From Todiramphus chloris collaris (lineage: Eukaryota; Chordata; Aves; Coraciiformes; Alcedinidae), in the NCBI GenBank assembly GCA_025345505.1, contig JANVCC010000112.1:863057-927056 (forward strand): a DNA stretch of 64,000 nucleotides. The letters run 5' to 3'. The notes beneath the pieces are model-generated. The model was not told the origin of the DNA. It made no database searches and worked only from the letters and a program-made list of their open reading frames with translations. Of this stretch, positions 12,715 through 22,914 are shown piece after piece. Position 1 is the stretch's first letter; the number at the start of each line of letters is the position of its first letter. Made by a program: the position numbers and the translations under genes.

Positions 12715-12772
12715 CTATATAAATTACTATATAAAATTACTATATAAATTACTATATAAAATACTATATAAA
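12715..12772 (+). repeat. AT-rich tandem array (ACTATATAAAATT type)
   Basis: About four and a half copies of a 12-14 bp unit containing TATATAAA. The units vary by one or two bases (TATATAAATTAC, TATATAAAATTAC, TATATAAAATAC). Each unit has a TATA-box-like core, but nothing around it suggests a promoter. Confidence 0.85.
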
Positions 12773-15070
12773 CATACGGGTGGGAGAGAGAACAACGGGC
12801 AGGTTCTCACACGGCGCTGGGTCTTTGCCATCCATCCTGGAATTACATTCGCTGTGAATCTTACGTAAAGAACAGAAAGCAAGGTGATGATTTGTGCAGA
12901 TGAAAAACATATTAAAAGTTCCTCATGATATCATTATTGCTGGAGGATCGTTTTATCTCCTGGGATTTAAATACCGTGATTTTAGGCTATCAAATAATCG
13001 CCATCTATCCTGATGAAATCTCTAGGGGATTTGTGCCTAGATAAGCACACGGATAGTAATTGGAGAGCAAGGATAAAAATAAAAAGTAGACACTAATATT
13101 TTTGCTAGATGTAGAATTTTTTCAACTTAGTTATGCAAATATTTTCAAGTTAATGATGCCTTCAGTGACAGCAATAATAATATTTCTAAATCTGACCATT
13201 AAGTCCTTGGTTTTATTCCATTCACTTGTGCCTAGAAAATAAATTTATTCTAACAACCAAGCATAGACTCGCTCGTGACCCGCTGCCCACTCTCTATATT
13301 TTAATTCTATTTTAAAATGTCACGCAATCGTTGTTTTATCATAGAGATATAGTAGTTATTTGGATGAAAAATCACAGCCTCCCAGGGAATTCTTGAGAGA
13401 ATTAAAATACCAAGGAGATGCAGGAGATTTTTTTTATTTTCCTTAACTCGTTTATGCATATGAGTTAGCTTAATTTTTATCACCAAGCGCAGGCTGTGCA
13501 GAATTCTAACGAGAGGCAGCTCAATTCTCCATCATTTCTGCATGGATGCAGTGCTGCATATTCTAATAATAGCAAGCACTTTGCAGCGTAAGATAGTAAA
13601 TTCCTGCATGAAAGAGAGAGTTTGGCTGGTTATTGTCAGCCTGAATTCCAGCCATTCCGCTGAGAAGTTAATAATAAATAAAGACCGAGAGGCATGTATC
13701 ACATTATGGTTTTGATCCTGCAGTCGCTCCCTGGAGATCTTTGCTTGTCTGAGGAGGGCAGGATCAGGATCTCGCTTTGAATACCAAGCATTCAAACTAT
13801 CAGCAGGTTGAGGAGACAAGATGGGGTTGAGTGTGTTTGCACCTGATGCTTGATTTCACGTGTAGGTTCCTACTGGCGGGGGGGAAATCCCTGCGAAAAG
13901 GTGCTGAGCCACGCACCATCCTGCTTTAGTCTCTTTGCCTCTACATGATGTTTGGATTGTGAGTGTTTAGGTCTTCTAAGCAGCTGCGTGCAGAATGCAG
14001 CACGACGTAGCCTCTTCCTTTGCTTTCAGATGTCCTGGGGCCACCTGCCTGATAAATGAAGGTGCTTCTGCTGAGTAAAATGCTGTTTGAAACTGCTGAG
14101 GTTTAAATCAGATGCCAGAACACTGGTAGCCTCTGTCCAGTGGGTGGTAGCCCGCTGCAGAGCAGGGTTTGGGGCAGGCTGGGCCATTCTTCTCGAGCAT
14201 CAGTAAAGTGGTTGAGCAAGCCCTGGTGCTCTGGGGAGGTGGCCACGTCGCTGTCATTGCTGCGGTCACACCTCTGGCTTCGTCGCGCCCGATTCACCCG
14301 CAGCGTTTGCAGACTGGTTACAATATGTAAATAAAATGGACGGAGAATGTGGAAAATGAGATTTTTAGTGGGGATTTAATGTTGTGAGTCTTGTGGTGGC
14401 CAGAACCCAGAAAAGCAGCGAGTGGGGCCTCCCTATTTCCAGTATTCTGTGCCATTCACGAGCAGCATCGCTTCACAGAACCGCTGCACCATCGGTCTTC
14501 TCACTTCGGGGCATCTAAGACTAAGATGCCAGTGTTTGACGTGTGCCTCCTCACACAGAGCACAGCTCCAGACAGGATTATTTCCTCTTAAAGAAGAGGA
14601 CCGCTGCCCTGTTTTACAACCTGGAGTTTAACACAGCCTGACAACGCTGCTCTTGTAGTTCTCTGCTAAGCACACATCTGGTTGCTGCAACAAGCTGACA
14701 AAAAAGAGCATATTTATGGGGAAACTGGGGTAGGAGCTGAGCTGCATCGTTTGAGGTGGGTATGTTTAATACATCGTGATGACATATATCAGATCTTTTA
14801 TCTCAAAGTGAAATTTGAAGAGTTCTTCTGGGTTTTGGGTGGATTTCGCTTCTTTTGCCATCTCACAAAGGACATGAAGGTGGAGTGGAGACCAGATCTC
14901 ACAGCAAAAATAATCCCCCGATTTCCAACCTTTGGAAAGTGTCAAATTCGTGGTAGAAAATGGTGGTTAAAAAACCCATATTTTGTTAATTTAGTGGGGT
15001 TTTTTAAAAGCATCACTTCCATCTGTTCAGTGTACCTCCAGTATAACTTGGTGTCTGCTGATTGATAATC

Positions 15071-15703
15071 ATCATAGAACCATAGAATGGTGGGGGTTGG
15101 GAGGGACCTCTGGAGATGATGGAGTCCAACCCCCCTGCCAGAGCAGGGGCACCCAGGGCAGCCCACACAGGAACAGAGCCAGGGGGGGCTGGAAAGGCTC
15201 CAGAGAAGGAGACTCCACAGCCTCTCTGAGCAGCCTGGCACAGGCTCTGGCACTGAAACAGTCAAGAAGTTTCTTCTCACGTTGAAGTGGAACTTCCTGT
15301 GTTCTACTTTATCTCTGTTATTCCTTGTCCTACCCCAGGGCACCACTGACAAGAGCCTGGCCCCTTCTCCTTGCCCCCCACCCTGCAGAGATTTGGAACC
15401 ATTCCTAAGATCCCCTCTCAGGCTTCTCTTCTCCAGGCTCAACAGCCCCAGGGCTCTCAGCCTTTCCTCACCAGAGATGTTCCAGTCCCTCCAGCATCCT
15501 CGTAGCCTCCCTTGGACTCTCTCCAGTATTTCCCTGTCCCTCTTGAACTGGGGAGCCCAGAACTGGACCCAATACTCCAGATGTGGTCTCCCTAGTGCAG
15601 AGTAGAGGGGCAGGAGATCCTCCCTGGCTCTGCTACCCACACTCTTCTTCATGCCCCCCAGGAGCCCGCTAGCCTTCCCAGGCTCAAGGACCCACTGCTG
15701 TTC
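15071..15703 (-). mobile_element. CR1 LINE copy A, 633 bp, 5'-truncated
   Basis: Minus-strand CR1 with a complete 3' end: octamers read ATTCTATG GTTCTATG AT on the element strand at 15071. The ORF2 C-terminal part is open from the high-coordinate end. It passes through [20 protein letters not shown] and [20 protein letters not shown], reaching RRNFLTV. There the frame departs from the usual CR1 frame: the LPREAVESPSLE motif lies in another frame, a 1-nt loss shared with copies B, C and D. Bases 15375-15617 are identical to 22603-22845 of copy B, although the remaining 3' parts of A and B differ at roughly 25 of 280 positions. It is a dead, 5'-truncated insertion with no reverse-transcriptase core. 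Confidence 0.93.
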
Positions 15704-17260
15704 CAAAAGGATTTGATTCCAATGCTTTGCTGTTTGTGATTACTGATACTCAGTGATTTGTGTGTTGCTTTAAATGATTTTTCCAGAACGATTTTTGAAA
15801 TGGCCATTGAGAACTGATTCCCCAGAGCTCCCGTTTCAGCAGAGGACCTTCTCCCTGAGAGCCCACAGACCGGGAGCAAGAATGAGAATCACCCCAGAGA
15901 ACGCCCCCCACTGCTGCCAGCGCCGGGTTCCCCGTCGCACAGATGCTCTTGCAGCCCCGCCGGTGATGGTGGGGTGACCTTTTCATACTCGTGCTGATGT
16001 GCTCTCCTCTCCAGTCCCTGGCAGGGCCATTTTCCAGGGGAGTGCTGCCACACAGAGAACAGCTCTTGCAGTGCCATGGTATTTTTAAGAGGCCATAAAT
16101 GCTGGGACAGGGTTTAGAGTCGCGCGGTTGCCCGCGTGTGATGTAAAGGAGGAAAACCCCGGCGCTGCCTCGTTCTTTCTTTTTAATTTGAGTTGCTTTC
16201 CTGATCAAAAATGACCAGAGACTCCACTGTGAACCACCAAAGCTGCCTGCTTTGGAACTGCCCAGTGGAACAAAGGAACCTCCACGTGCCGCAGCCTGTC
16301 GGAAGGAGTACGGTTTTCATTCCCAGTTCCTTTTTGCCTTCTGCTGTTGTGTGTTATCTTCGCTCTGAATGTAGCTTGTAATCTTGTCGGGCTCACATAA
16401 AAAGCTTCTTTCTCTTCAGCAGTGGATGCAGTGTATTTTCTTGCTTATTGAACAGGCTTCATTTCCCATCAGCGTTTCCAGCGAGGACCTGGGTGTCCTT
16501 TGGGCTGAGAAATGAGGTTTCCAGTCTGGGCTGAAGCTTTTGACCTTGCCAGTGACTTTCCCCCCACGGGTGAGGTGAAACATCATCTTAGCAGATCAAG
16601 TAGGAAAAGAAGAGGTGAAGAAAAGTTTCCAGCAGGACTTCAGCGTGTTTTAAACGAAGGTGCTGGTGAAGTGTGTGCTCTGCATGTCACATACCAGCAT
16701 TTTTCAGATGGAATTTACTTCTACACTTCCATTCTGCTATGAAATGAGTTCGTTAAAATGGATTTGCTTGAATCAGGCCCCGCTCTATTTACGAGGAGAG
16801 AGTTGGTTGCTGGAAGTGGATCTGTCTGTCTTAACTGATGCTTTGAACTAGTTAAGGAAGAAGGAGATAATGTAGTGAGTAAGGATGGAAAGCGGGAGAG
16901 CATTTCAGAGCACGAGCGGCTGCTTTGTTTGTCTGGCACGCAGTCTTTATCACCGTGTAATAAATGATACTGCACTGTCTGTATTCTCTCTGTGGAATGG
17001 ACAAGGGCTTTTCATTTCATGCTTCATTCGCAGCCGGCTGCAATGATTTCACAGAGTCAGCACCCACGCTCAGCGCAGAGGGAAGAACCGCCCTGTATTT
17101 ACGGCCTGCAGGAGATGGGTCTCAGTGCTTCCATCCCCCCTGGCCAGCAGGACACCAAGAACAGGGTCCCCTTGCCCTGACAGTAGAGAGGAGGGGTCCT
17201 CTGTGTGCAGCCGTACGCTGAAAGTTTTTACAGAAGCATCCAGGTTCTTTTCAGGACATG
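15704..17260. other. Unique non-coding sequence, no gene seen
   Basis: Moderate-GC unique DNA. There are overlapping frames of up to about 150 codons on the minus strand (15750-16208), but they have no family signature and no splice support. Confidence 0.55.
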
Positions 17261-17620
17261 CACAGGCTCCAAGGAGACCTTCTGGGGGCCTTTCAGGACA
17301 TCCAGGGGCCTGGCAGGAAGATGGGGACAGACTTTGGAGCAGGGCCTGTTGGGATGGGACAAGGGGGGATGGTTTGAAACTCCAAGAGGGAGATTCAGAC
17401 TGGAGAGCAGGAGAAATTGTTGGTGCTGAGGGTGGGGAGAGCCTGTGCCAGGCTGCCCAGAGAGGTGGTGGCTGCCCCATCCCTGGCACCATCCCAGGGG
17501 AGGTTGCCCGGGGCTCTGAGCACCCTGCTCTAGCTGCAGATGGCCCTGCTCCCTGCAGGGGGGTTGCACTGGGTGAGCTTGAAAGGTCCCTGCCCACCCA
17601 AACTATTCTGTGATTGTGTT
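17261..17620 (+). mobile_element. CR1 LINE, 3' end fragment
   Basis: Plus-strand CR1 from the GGCTCCAAGGAGACC block, through GGAAGATGGGGACAGACTTT and the GGGACAAGGGGGGATGGTTT block, to the 3' end CTATTCTGTGATTGTG. It is 5'-truncated. It belongs to a different CR1 subfamily from copies A-D, judged by the GCCTTTCAGGACATCC and CCATCCCTGGCACC blocks. Large overlapping open frames on both strands here (up to 199 codons) are chance frames in GC-rich repeat sequence. Confidence 0.9.
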
Positions 17621-19302
17621 TTGCAGACTCACGTGGAAATGAGGCTAGTGGCTTCAATAGGGATGTCATGATTTTGGAGGAAAAGGTCTTAATTTTAGAA
17701 AAGGGAAGCAGGCTTCTCCAAAAATCAAGAGGATGAACAGTCTTGTTCTGGAATCTTGCTGTGATGGACTAAGCATCCACCTTACTTTTGTCTCTAAGGA
17801 GGTGTTTTCTAGGCTAACCCTTCTCAACCCTCCTGTTTTTTTCATTATTAGGACCTGCAATTATTTAATATTTACCCTCCAATTTCCCAGAGCAATTGAG
17901 TTACTTTGTACACAGCATCAGTTGTGTTCCAAGAATTACATTACAAGATCTCCAGATATTTCAAAGAGGGTTTTTTTTTAATCTATATATATTTTTTTCT
18001 CAGCATCACAACCCATCCCACTGAATTAGGAAGGAAATTTCAAACTTAAACCTCAGGTAACTTTTTTTTTCTTCTGTTATCAGAAGGGTTTTGCAGGGTA
18101 AGGTTCTTTCTTTTGCTTTTAGTGGAATGTGAATAGCTTTTGGTGGAATATGAACAATTATCCAGGAAGATCTGTTAGCGAATTAGGCGAGGAAAGGCAA
18201 AGAGCCGAGTATCTTCTGCCTCATACAAATAAATGAGCTACATCTGAAGATTTAAGCAATCAGATTTGCATAATGAACATGTTTATGCCACATTATAGTC
18301 ACCTGGTTTACAAATTCAGTGAGCATTTCACCACTATTATCTGCTGTCATAGTAGGAAAATGAAACATTTGGGCAAAAATAGTCTGCAAGGCAATGTGAA
18401 TGTATTTTACTTTATGCTTTTTAACATCTGATCTTTCAAGAAGTTCTTCTTATTTGAGGAATAAACTTGTACTGCCAGATTGGTGGTTGATTAGTGCATC
18501 GAGCTTTTAGAGATTTGGGCAGGGGATTGTTTGTCTGAATTCTCTTCCAAATTACTTAAACTAAGCAACTGGCTGTCTTCTGCATCTTCTAATAATATTT
18601 CCATTTAATTTTCTGTTAGAAGCTTTTCCACACAGTTGGTTTTTGGTTGGTTTTTTTTTTCCCCTCCAGCCTTGTCTAGTGCAATAGTGCTTTGATTTCA
18701 GCACAGTCCCCTTGACCTCATCGTAGGCAAGATTTTTCAAGAGCACAAAGAAGAGTTTATACACTTGAAAATCCTCCAGATATTATTGTCCTGTTTGGAC
18801 AATCTGTCTAAGCAGAGGGTTTCCATTAATTCTTGTATGGATGTTTTTCCCTCGTTGGACTAATTAATTTCTCTCTGACCTCTAGAAAATCAGTTCACAG
18901 AACGTGAGCTACATCTTTTGTCTTCTTTCCATGCTTGGCTCACTTGCTGAGTGGGAGGTTCAGCATTACCTCTTTCCATCCATTTTGCTCAGATAAAAAT
19001 CCATAGGTTACTACAGAGATGAATCCTTTTACTTCTGTGGTCTGTTTACTCCTGTGGTTCGTGTTTTTTTGTCTCCCTCAGACTTTAACTGGGGATCTCA
19101 GTAGAAACCTACCTTATAAGTGGTGAGGCAGAAGAGTTTTGGATGTCTGAATTTGCAAACAATGCATTTGCATGACTTGATTCGAGGAAGGAAGGTGGAG
19201 TCTTGCCAAGGAGCGCTTCCAGCAGGAGAGGAGTGTTTCCAGAAATGACAGTTTACTTCAGATACACCCATTTCTTTGCTTGCCTGAATCCACCCATCTT
19301 TT
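17621..19302. other. Unique AT-rich sequence, possible regulatory DNA
   Basis: No gene or repeat recognised. The section around 18160-18330 is motif-rich and includes ATTTGCATAATGAAC (18264-18278), a POU octamer followed by a SOX-like half site. This is suggestive of enhancer DNA but not proof. Confidence 0.5.
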
Positions 19303-19650
19303 AGGGGAGACCTTCTTGCCCTCTCCAGCGACCTGAAGGGAAGGTGCAGCGAGGCGGGAGCTGGGCTGTTCTCCCTGGGTACAAGGGACAGAACAAGAGG
19401 CAATGGCCTGAAACTGCCCCAGGGGAGGGTCAGGCTGGATCTCAGGAAGCATCTCTTTCCAGAAAGGGTTGGCAGGCCCTGGAATGGGCTGCCCAGGGAG
19501 CTGGTGGAGTCCCCAGCCCTGGAGGGGTTTAAGAGCTGGGCAGATGTTGTGCTCAGGGACAGGGCTGAGTGGGTTTGATAGGGCTGGGAGTAAGGCTGGA
19601 CTGGATGAGCTTGAAGGGCTCTTCCAGCCGAAACTGTTCTATGATTCTAA
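19303..19650 (+). mobile_element. CR1 LINE, 3' end fragment (distinct subfamily)
   Basis: Plus-strand CR1 beginning in the GGGGAGACCTTCTTGCCCTC block. It continues through GAAGGTGCAGCGAGGCGGGA and GGACAGAACAAGAGGCAATG. The ORF2 end reads [15 protein letters not shown] in pieces, and the 3' end is CTGTTCTATGATTCTA. It is 5'-truncated. It is the first member of a compact cluster: this CR1, then an LTR, then a longer CR1, all on the plus strand within 2.3 kb. Confidence 0.9.
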
Positions 19651-19671
19651 AGAGGTCTGATTCCCTCTTTT

Positions 19672-20213
19672 TGGTGGTTTGACCCTGGCTGGACCCCAGG
19701 CGCCCACCCAGCCGCTCCATCACTTCCCCCCCTCCTCAGCTGGACCAGGGGGAAGAAAGGAAGATGAAACTCGTGGGCTAAGACAAAAGCAGCTCAACGA
19801 AGAAGCAAAGCAAGGCCGTGTGCGGGAGCACAGGAAAGAAAGATTTCCTCTCCCCTTCCCATCAGCAGCGCTGCCTGGCCCCTCTCGGGCAGCAGGGCTC
19901 CAGGCACACAGCGGGTGCTCGCAGGACAAGCCCATGCCATCCCCTCCTCCTCCTTTGCCCAGCTTTTCCACTTCAGCTGACGTCAGATGGTCTGGAATAT
20001 CCCAGTCGTGTCCCCTCCCAGGACCTCGTCCCCCCATCCCACTGCAGGGGGAACGTTGGACAAAGAAAGCAGCCTTGGTGCTGTGCGAGCCCTGCCCAGC
20101 AGCAGCCCCAACCCGGGGGTGTTCCCAGCACCTTTCCAGCTCCCACTGCAAAGCCCAGCACTGGGAGGGCTGCTCTGGGGACCATCAGCTCCAGCTCAGG
20201 CAGAGCCAATACA
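19672..20213 (+). mobile_element. Solo LTR of an avian endogenous retrovirus, degraded
   Basis: The segment opens with TGGTGGTTTGACCCTGGCTG, a typical start for a group of avian ERV LTRs, and ends near GAGCCAATACA, giving TG...CA termini. Internal blocks familiar from these LTRs include CCGCTCCATCACTTCCCCCC, AGATGGTCTGGAATATCCC and GCCCAGCACTGGGAGGGCTG. No gag, pol or env sequence and no second LTR are present, so it is a solo LTR. Flanks give only an imperfect candidate duplication (CTTTT versus CTTTC), consistent with age. I cannot name the family with certainty, although internal blocks resemble the second LTR at 24855. An open frame of 278 codons crosses this LTR into the next CR1 and is a chance composite. 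Confidence 0.7.
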
Positions 20214-20403
20214 CCTTTCTTCTGTCTGAACCTTACCTAGTCCCTCGGGCTTGCCATGGTCTCCTCAGCTGCTGGCTCGAGCCGAATGCGTCTGCTCGCC
20301 TCGAACGTCCCGAAGCTCTGTGCAGTGTTTGCAGAGTCTGCTGTGCTGCAGCCTCACACTCCACGGAGTGTGAATCGCAGCGGTTTAGTTGGGTGTTGCT
20401 GGT

Positions 20404-21573
20404 TGATGTGGGAAGAGCAACTGACGTCATCTACCTGGGCTTGTGCAGGGTGTTTGACTCTGTTCCACGTGTCTTCCTTGACTCTAAGATGGAGAGACGT
20501 GGACTTGACGGATGAGCCCCTCGGTGGATAAGGAACTGGCTAGAAGGTCGCACTCAGAGAGTTGTGGTCAAGGGCTTGATGTCCAGGGGGAGACCTGTGA
20601 CAAGTGGAGATCCCCAGGGGTCTCTCCAGTGCTGTCCAGCATCTTTGTCAGCGGCATGGCCAATGGCATCGAGTGCACCCTTAGCAAGTTTGCTGCTGGC
20701 ACCAAGCTGGGTGGTGTGGTGGACTCGCTTGAGGGAAGGGATCCATCCAGAGGGACCTTGGCAGGCTTGAGAAATGGGCCAGAGCAAACTCCATGAGGTT
20801 CAACAAGTCCAAGTGAAGGTCCTGTGTCTGGGTCGGGCCAATCCCAGGCACAGTGACAAACTGGCTACAGAGTGGGGTGACAGTGGGGTGACAGTAGCCC
20901 TGGAGAGAAGGACCTGGGGGTGTTGATTGCCGAGAAGCTCACCATGAGCTGGCAGCGTGCTCGTGCAGCCCAGAAGGCCAATCATGTCCTAAGGTGCAAC
21001 GAGAGGAGTGTGACTAGCAGATCAAGAGAGGTGATTCCCCCTTTACTCTGCTCTTGTGAGACCCCACCTTAAATACTGCATCCAGTTCTGGTGTCCCCAG
21101 CATAAGAGGCACATAGATCTGTTGGGATGAGTTCAGAGGAGGCCACGAAGATGATCCAGGGGCTGGAGCACCTCTGCTGTGAGGATAGGCTGAGGGGGCT
21201 GGGATTGTTCAGTCTGGAGAGGAGGAGCCTCCAGGGGACCTTCTAACTGCCTTCCAGTCCCTGAAGGGATCCTACAGGAAGGCTGGAGAGGGACTTGTCA
21301 CAAGAGTGTCCAGGATGAGGGAAAAAGGTTTTAAACTGAGGGACAATAGGTTTAGATTGGATCTTAGGAGGAAGTTCTTCAGTCCGAGGGTGGTGAGACT
21401 CTGGCATAGATTGCCCAGGGGCTGTGGATGCCCATCCCTGGAGGTGTTCAAGGCCACATTGGATGAGGTCTTGAGCAACCTGATCTTGTTGAGAGGCGTC
21501 CCTGCCCGTGGTGGGGAGCTTGGATTAGATGATCTCCGAGGTGCCTTCCGACCTAAGCCATTCTTTGAGTCCT
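20404..21573 (+). mobile_element. CR1 LINE, 1.17 kb, part of reverse transcriptase to 3' end
   Basis: This is the longest CR1 in the window. It begins inside the ORF2 reverse-transcriptase domain: a VFDSVPR segment (usual form AFDTVPH) near 20450, then [23 protein letters not shown] and [15 protein letters not shown]. The position normally holding the catalytic FADD reads FAAG (20689-20700), so the active-site aspartates are gone. Several frameshifts and stops split the frame. The C-terminal stretch is open from about 21306 and reads LRRKFFSPRVVRLWHRLPRG, then CPSLEVFK, the normal frame order for CR1. It ends CCATTCTTTGAGTCC with decayed octamers. It is a non-functional fossil. Confidence 0.93.
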
Positions 21574-22307
21574 CAACACCTCGAAGATGTGAAGCACAGA
21601 CCGTTCGGATCCCCTTAGAGGGGTGGCTGGGACCAGACCAAGCTGGGTGTGCAGAGGTGTCGGCAGCGCCTGCGGAGCAGCGCGGTCTGGTGCTTGTGTG
21701 GCAGGCACAGTGGGGAGAGGTTGTAGCATGTGGAGAAAATATTATGTGAGAAATTCAAAATGAGTCATGGAGAAACTGCTTGCAAATTCAGGTCACGTTC
21801 ATTAGTGTGGGCTCAGGTATCTCTGCTTCTCTACACAACAAAGAAAGAGGAGAATTTTATTCTGTTTACCCAGTAGGTGAGGGACCTGTTACCTCCAAGG
21901 CACAAGGCTTGGGTTTGAATCCATCCTCACTGCAGGAATTTTGAACAGAGGAGCTCTTGGAGCAGGCTCTCAGGTCGTGCGTACATCTGCCTGAAGATGT
22001 TCCGTCAGTTTACTGTGGGGTGTTGCTGGGTTTTTTCTAAAACCATGTTTTAACAGTATGGCTCAAATGCAGCCAGTTGTATCAGAGGACAGGATGCCAC
22101 GATGCTTCTTGTTAGCCTGCTGTTGACCTCCAGCCATGCAAAGGGAGGTTATGTTTGTGTAAGAAGCATTCTTTGTGAGGAATGGGATTTGCTGGCCAAA
22201 TATTTTCTGGCTAAAGGTAGATAGTTTACAGTTATAAGACTGCACACCTACATGTTTATAGATGGGTTTTCAGTAAAGTAATTCATATTTAATTAATTGG
22301 TATATAA
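21574..22307. other. Unique sequence between CR1 copies
   Basis: No gene or repeat recognised. The first 150 bp are GC-rich and extend an open frame from the CR1 upstream by chance; the rest is AT-rich. Confidence 0.55.
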
Positions 22308-22914
22308 TCATCGAGTGGCAGGGGTTGGAAGGGAGCTCTGGAGATGATGGAGTCCAACCCCCCTGCCAGAGCAGGGTCACCCAGGGCAGCCCACACAGGA
22401 ACAGAGCCAGGGGGGGCTGGAAAGTCTCCAGAGAAGGAGACTCCACAGCCTCTCTGGGCAGCCTGGCACAGGCTCTGGCACTGGAACAGTCAAGAAGTTT
22501 CTCCTCATGTTGAGGTGGAACTTGCTGTGTTCCAGTTTGTGCCCATTGCCCCTCATCCTATCCCAGGGCACCACTGACAGGAGCCTGGCCCCTTCTCCTT
22601 GACCCCCACCCTGCAGAGATTTGGAACCATTCCTAAGATCCCCTCTCAGGCTTCTCTTCTCCAGGCTCAACAGCCCCAGGGCTCTCAGCCTTTCCTCACC
22701 AGAGATGTTCCAGTCCCTCCAGCATCCTCGTAGCCTCCCTTGGACTCTCTCCAGTATTTCCCTGTCCCTCTTGAACTGGGGAGCCCAGAACTGGACCCAA
22801 TACTCCAGATGTGGTCTCCCTAGTGCAGAGTAGAGGGGCAGGAGAACCTCCCTGGCCCTGCTGCCCACACTCTTCTTTCTGCACCCCAGGAGCCCACTGG
22901 CCTTCCTGGCTACA
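22308..22914 (-). mobile_element. CR1 LINE copy B, 607 bp, 5'-truncated
   Basis: Minus-strand CR1 of the same subfamily as copy A, 7.2 kb away and in the same orientation. The 3' end on the element strand reads CCACTCGATGATTATA. The ORF2 C-terminus is open through [20 protein letters not shown], then LSLEKRSLRGDLRN and RRNFLTVPV. It then follows the shifted frame PGCPERLWSLLLW, as in copies A, C and D. Bases 22603-22845 match copy A perfectly, whereas its 3' part is closer to copy C. This mosaic pattern is described in the findings. It is inactive because the catalytic domain is missing. Confidence 0.93.

Larger units (their letters stand above)
9937..15070. other. Unique non-coding sequence, 5.1 kb
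   Basis: No transposon or coding signature recognised. Within it are a 37-bp-period duplication (10831-10895) and an AT-rich tandem array (12715-12772). Several octamer-like ATGCAAAT sites occur (for example 13133-13140). Large parts are AT-rich, as is usual for avian gene deserts. Confidence 0.55.

Noticed and set aside
14942-15706. A 254-codon minus-strand open frame
   Set aside because: Most of it is CR1 copy A (ORF2 C-terminus, then a shifted frame through the 3' UTR), followed by flanking DNA. There is no catalytic domain and no start context. It is annotated as a CR1 fragment.
17070-17669. Overlapping 199-codon (minus) and 162-codon (plus) frames
   Set aside because: Both lie across the GC-rich CR1 fragment 17261-17620 and have no family signature beyond it.
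19679-20515. A 278-codon plus-strand open frame, the longest on that strand
   Set aside because: It starts in the solo LTR and runs into the CR1 at 20404. Its C-terminal part (VGRATDVIYLGLCRVFDSVP) is CR1 reverse transcriptase and the rest is LTR sequence, so it is a chance composite and not a gene.
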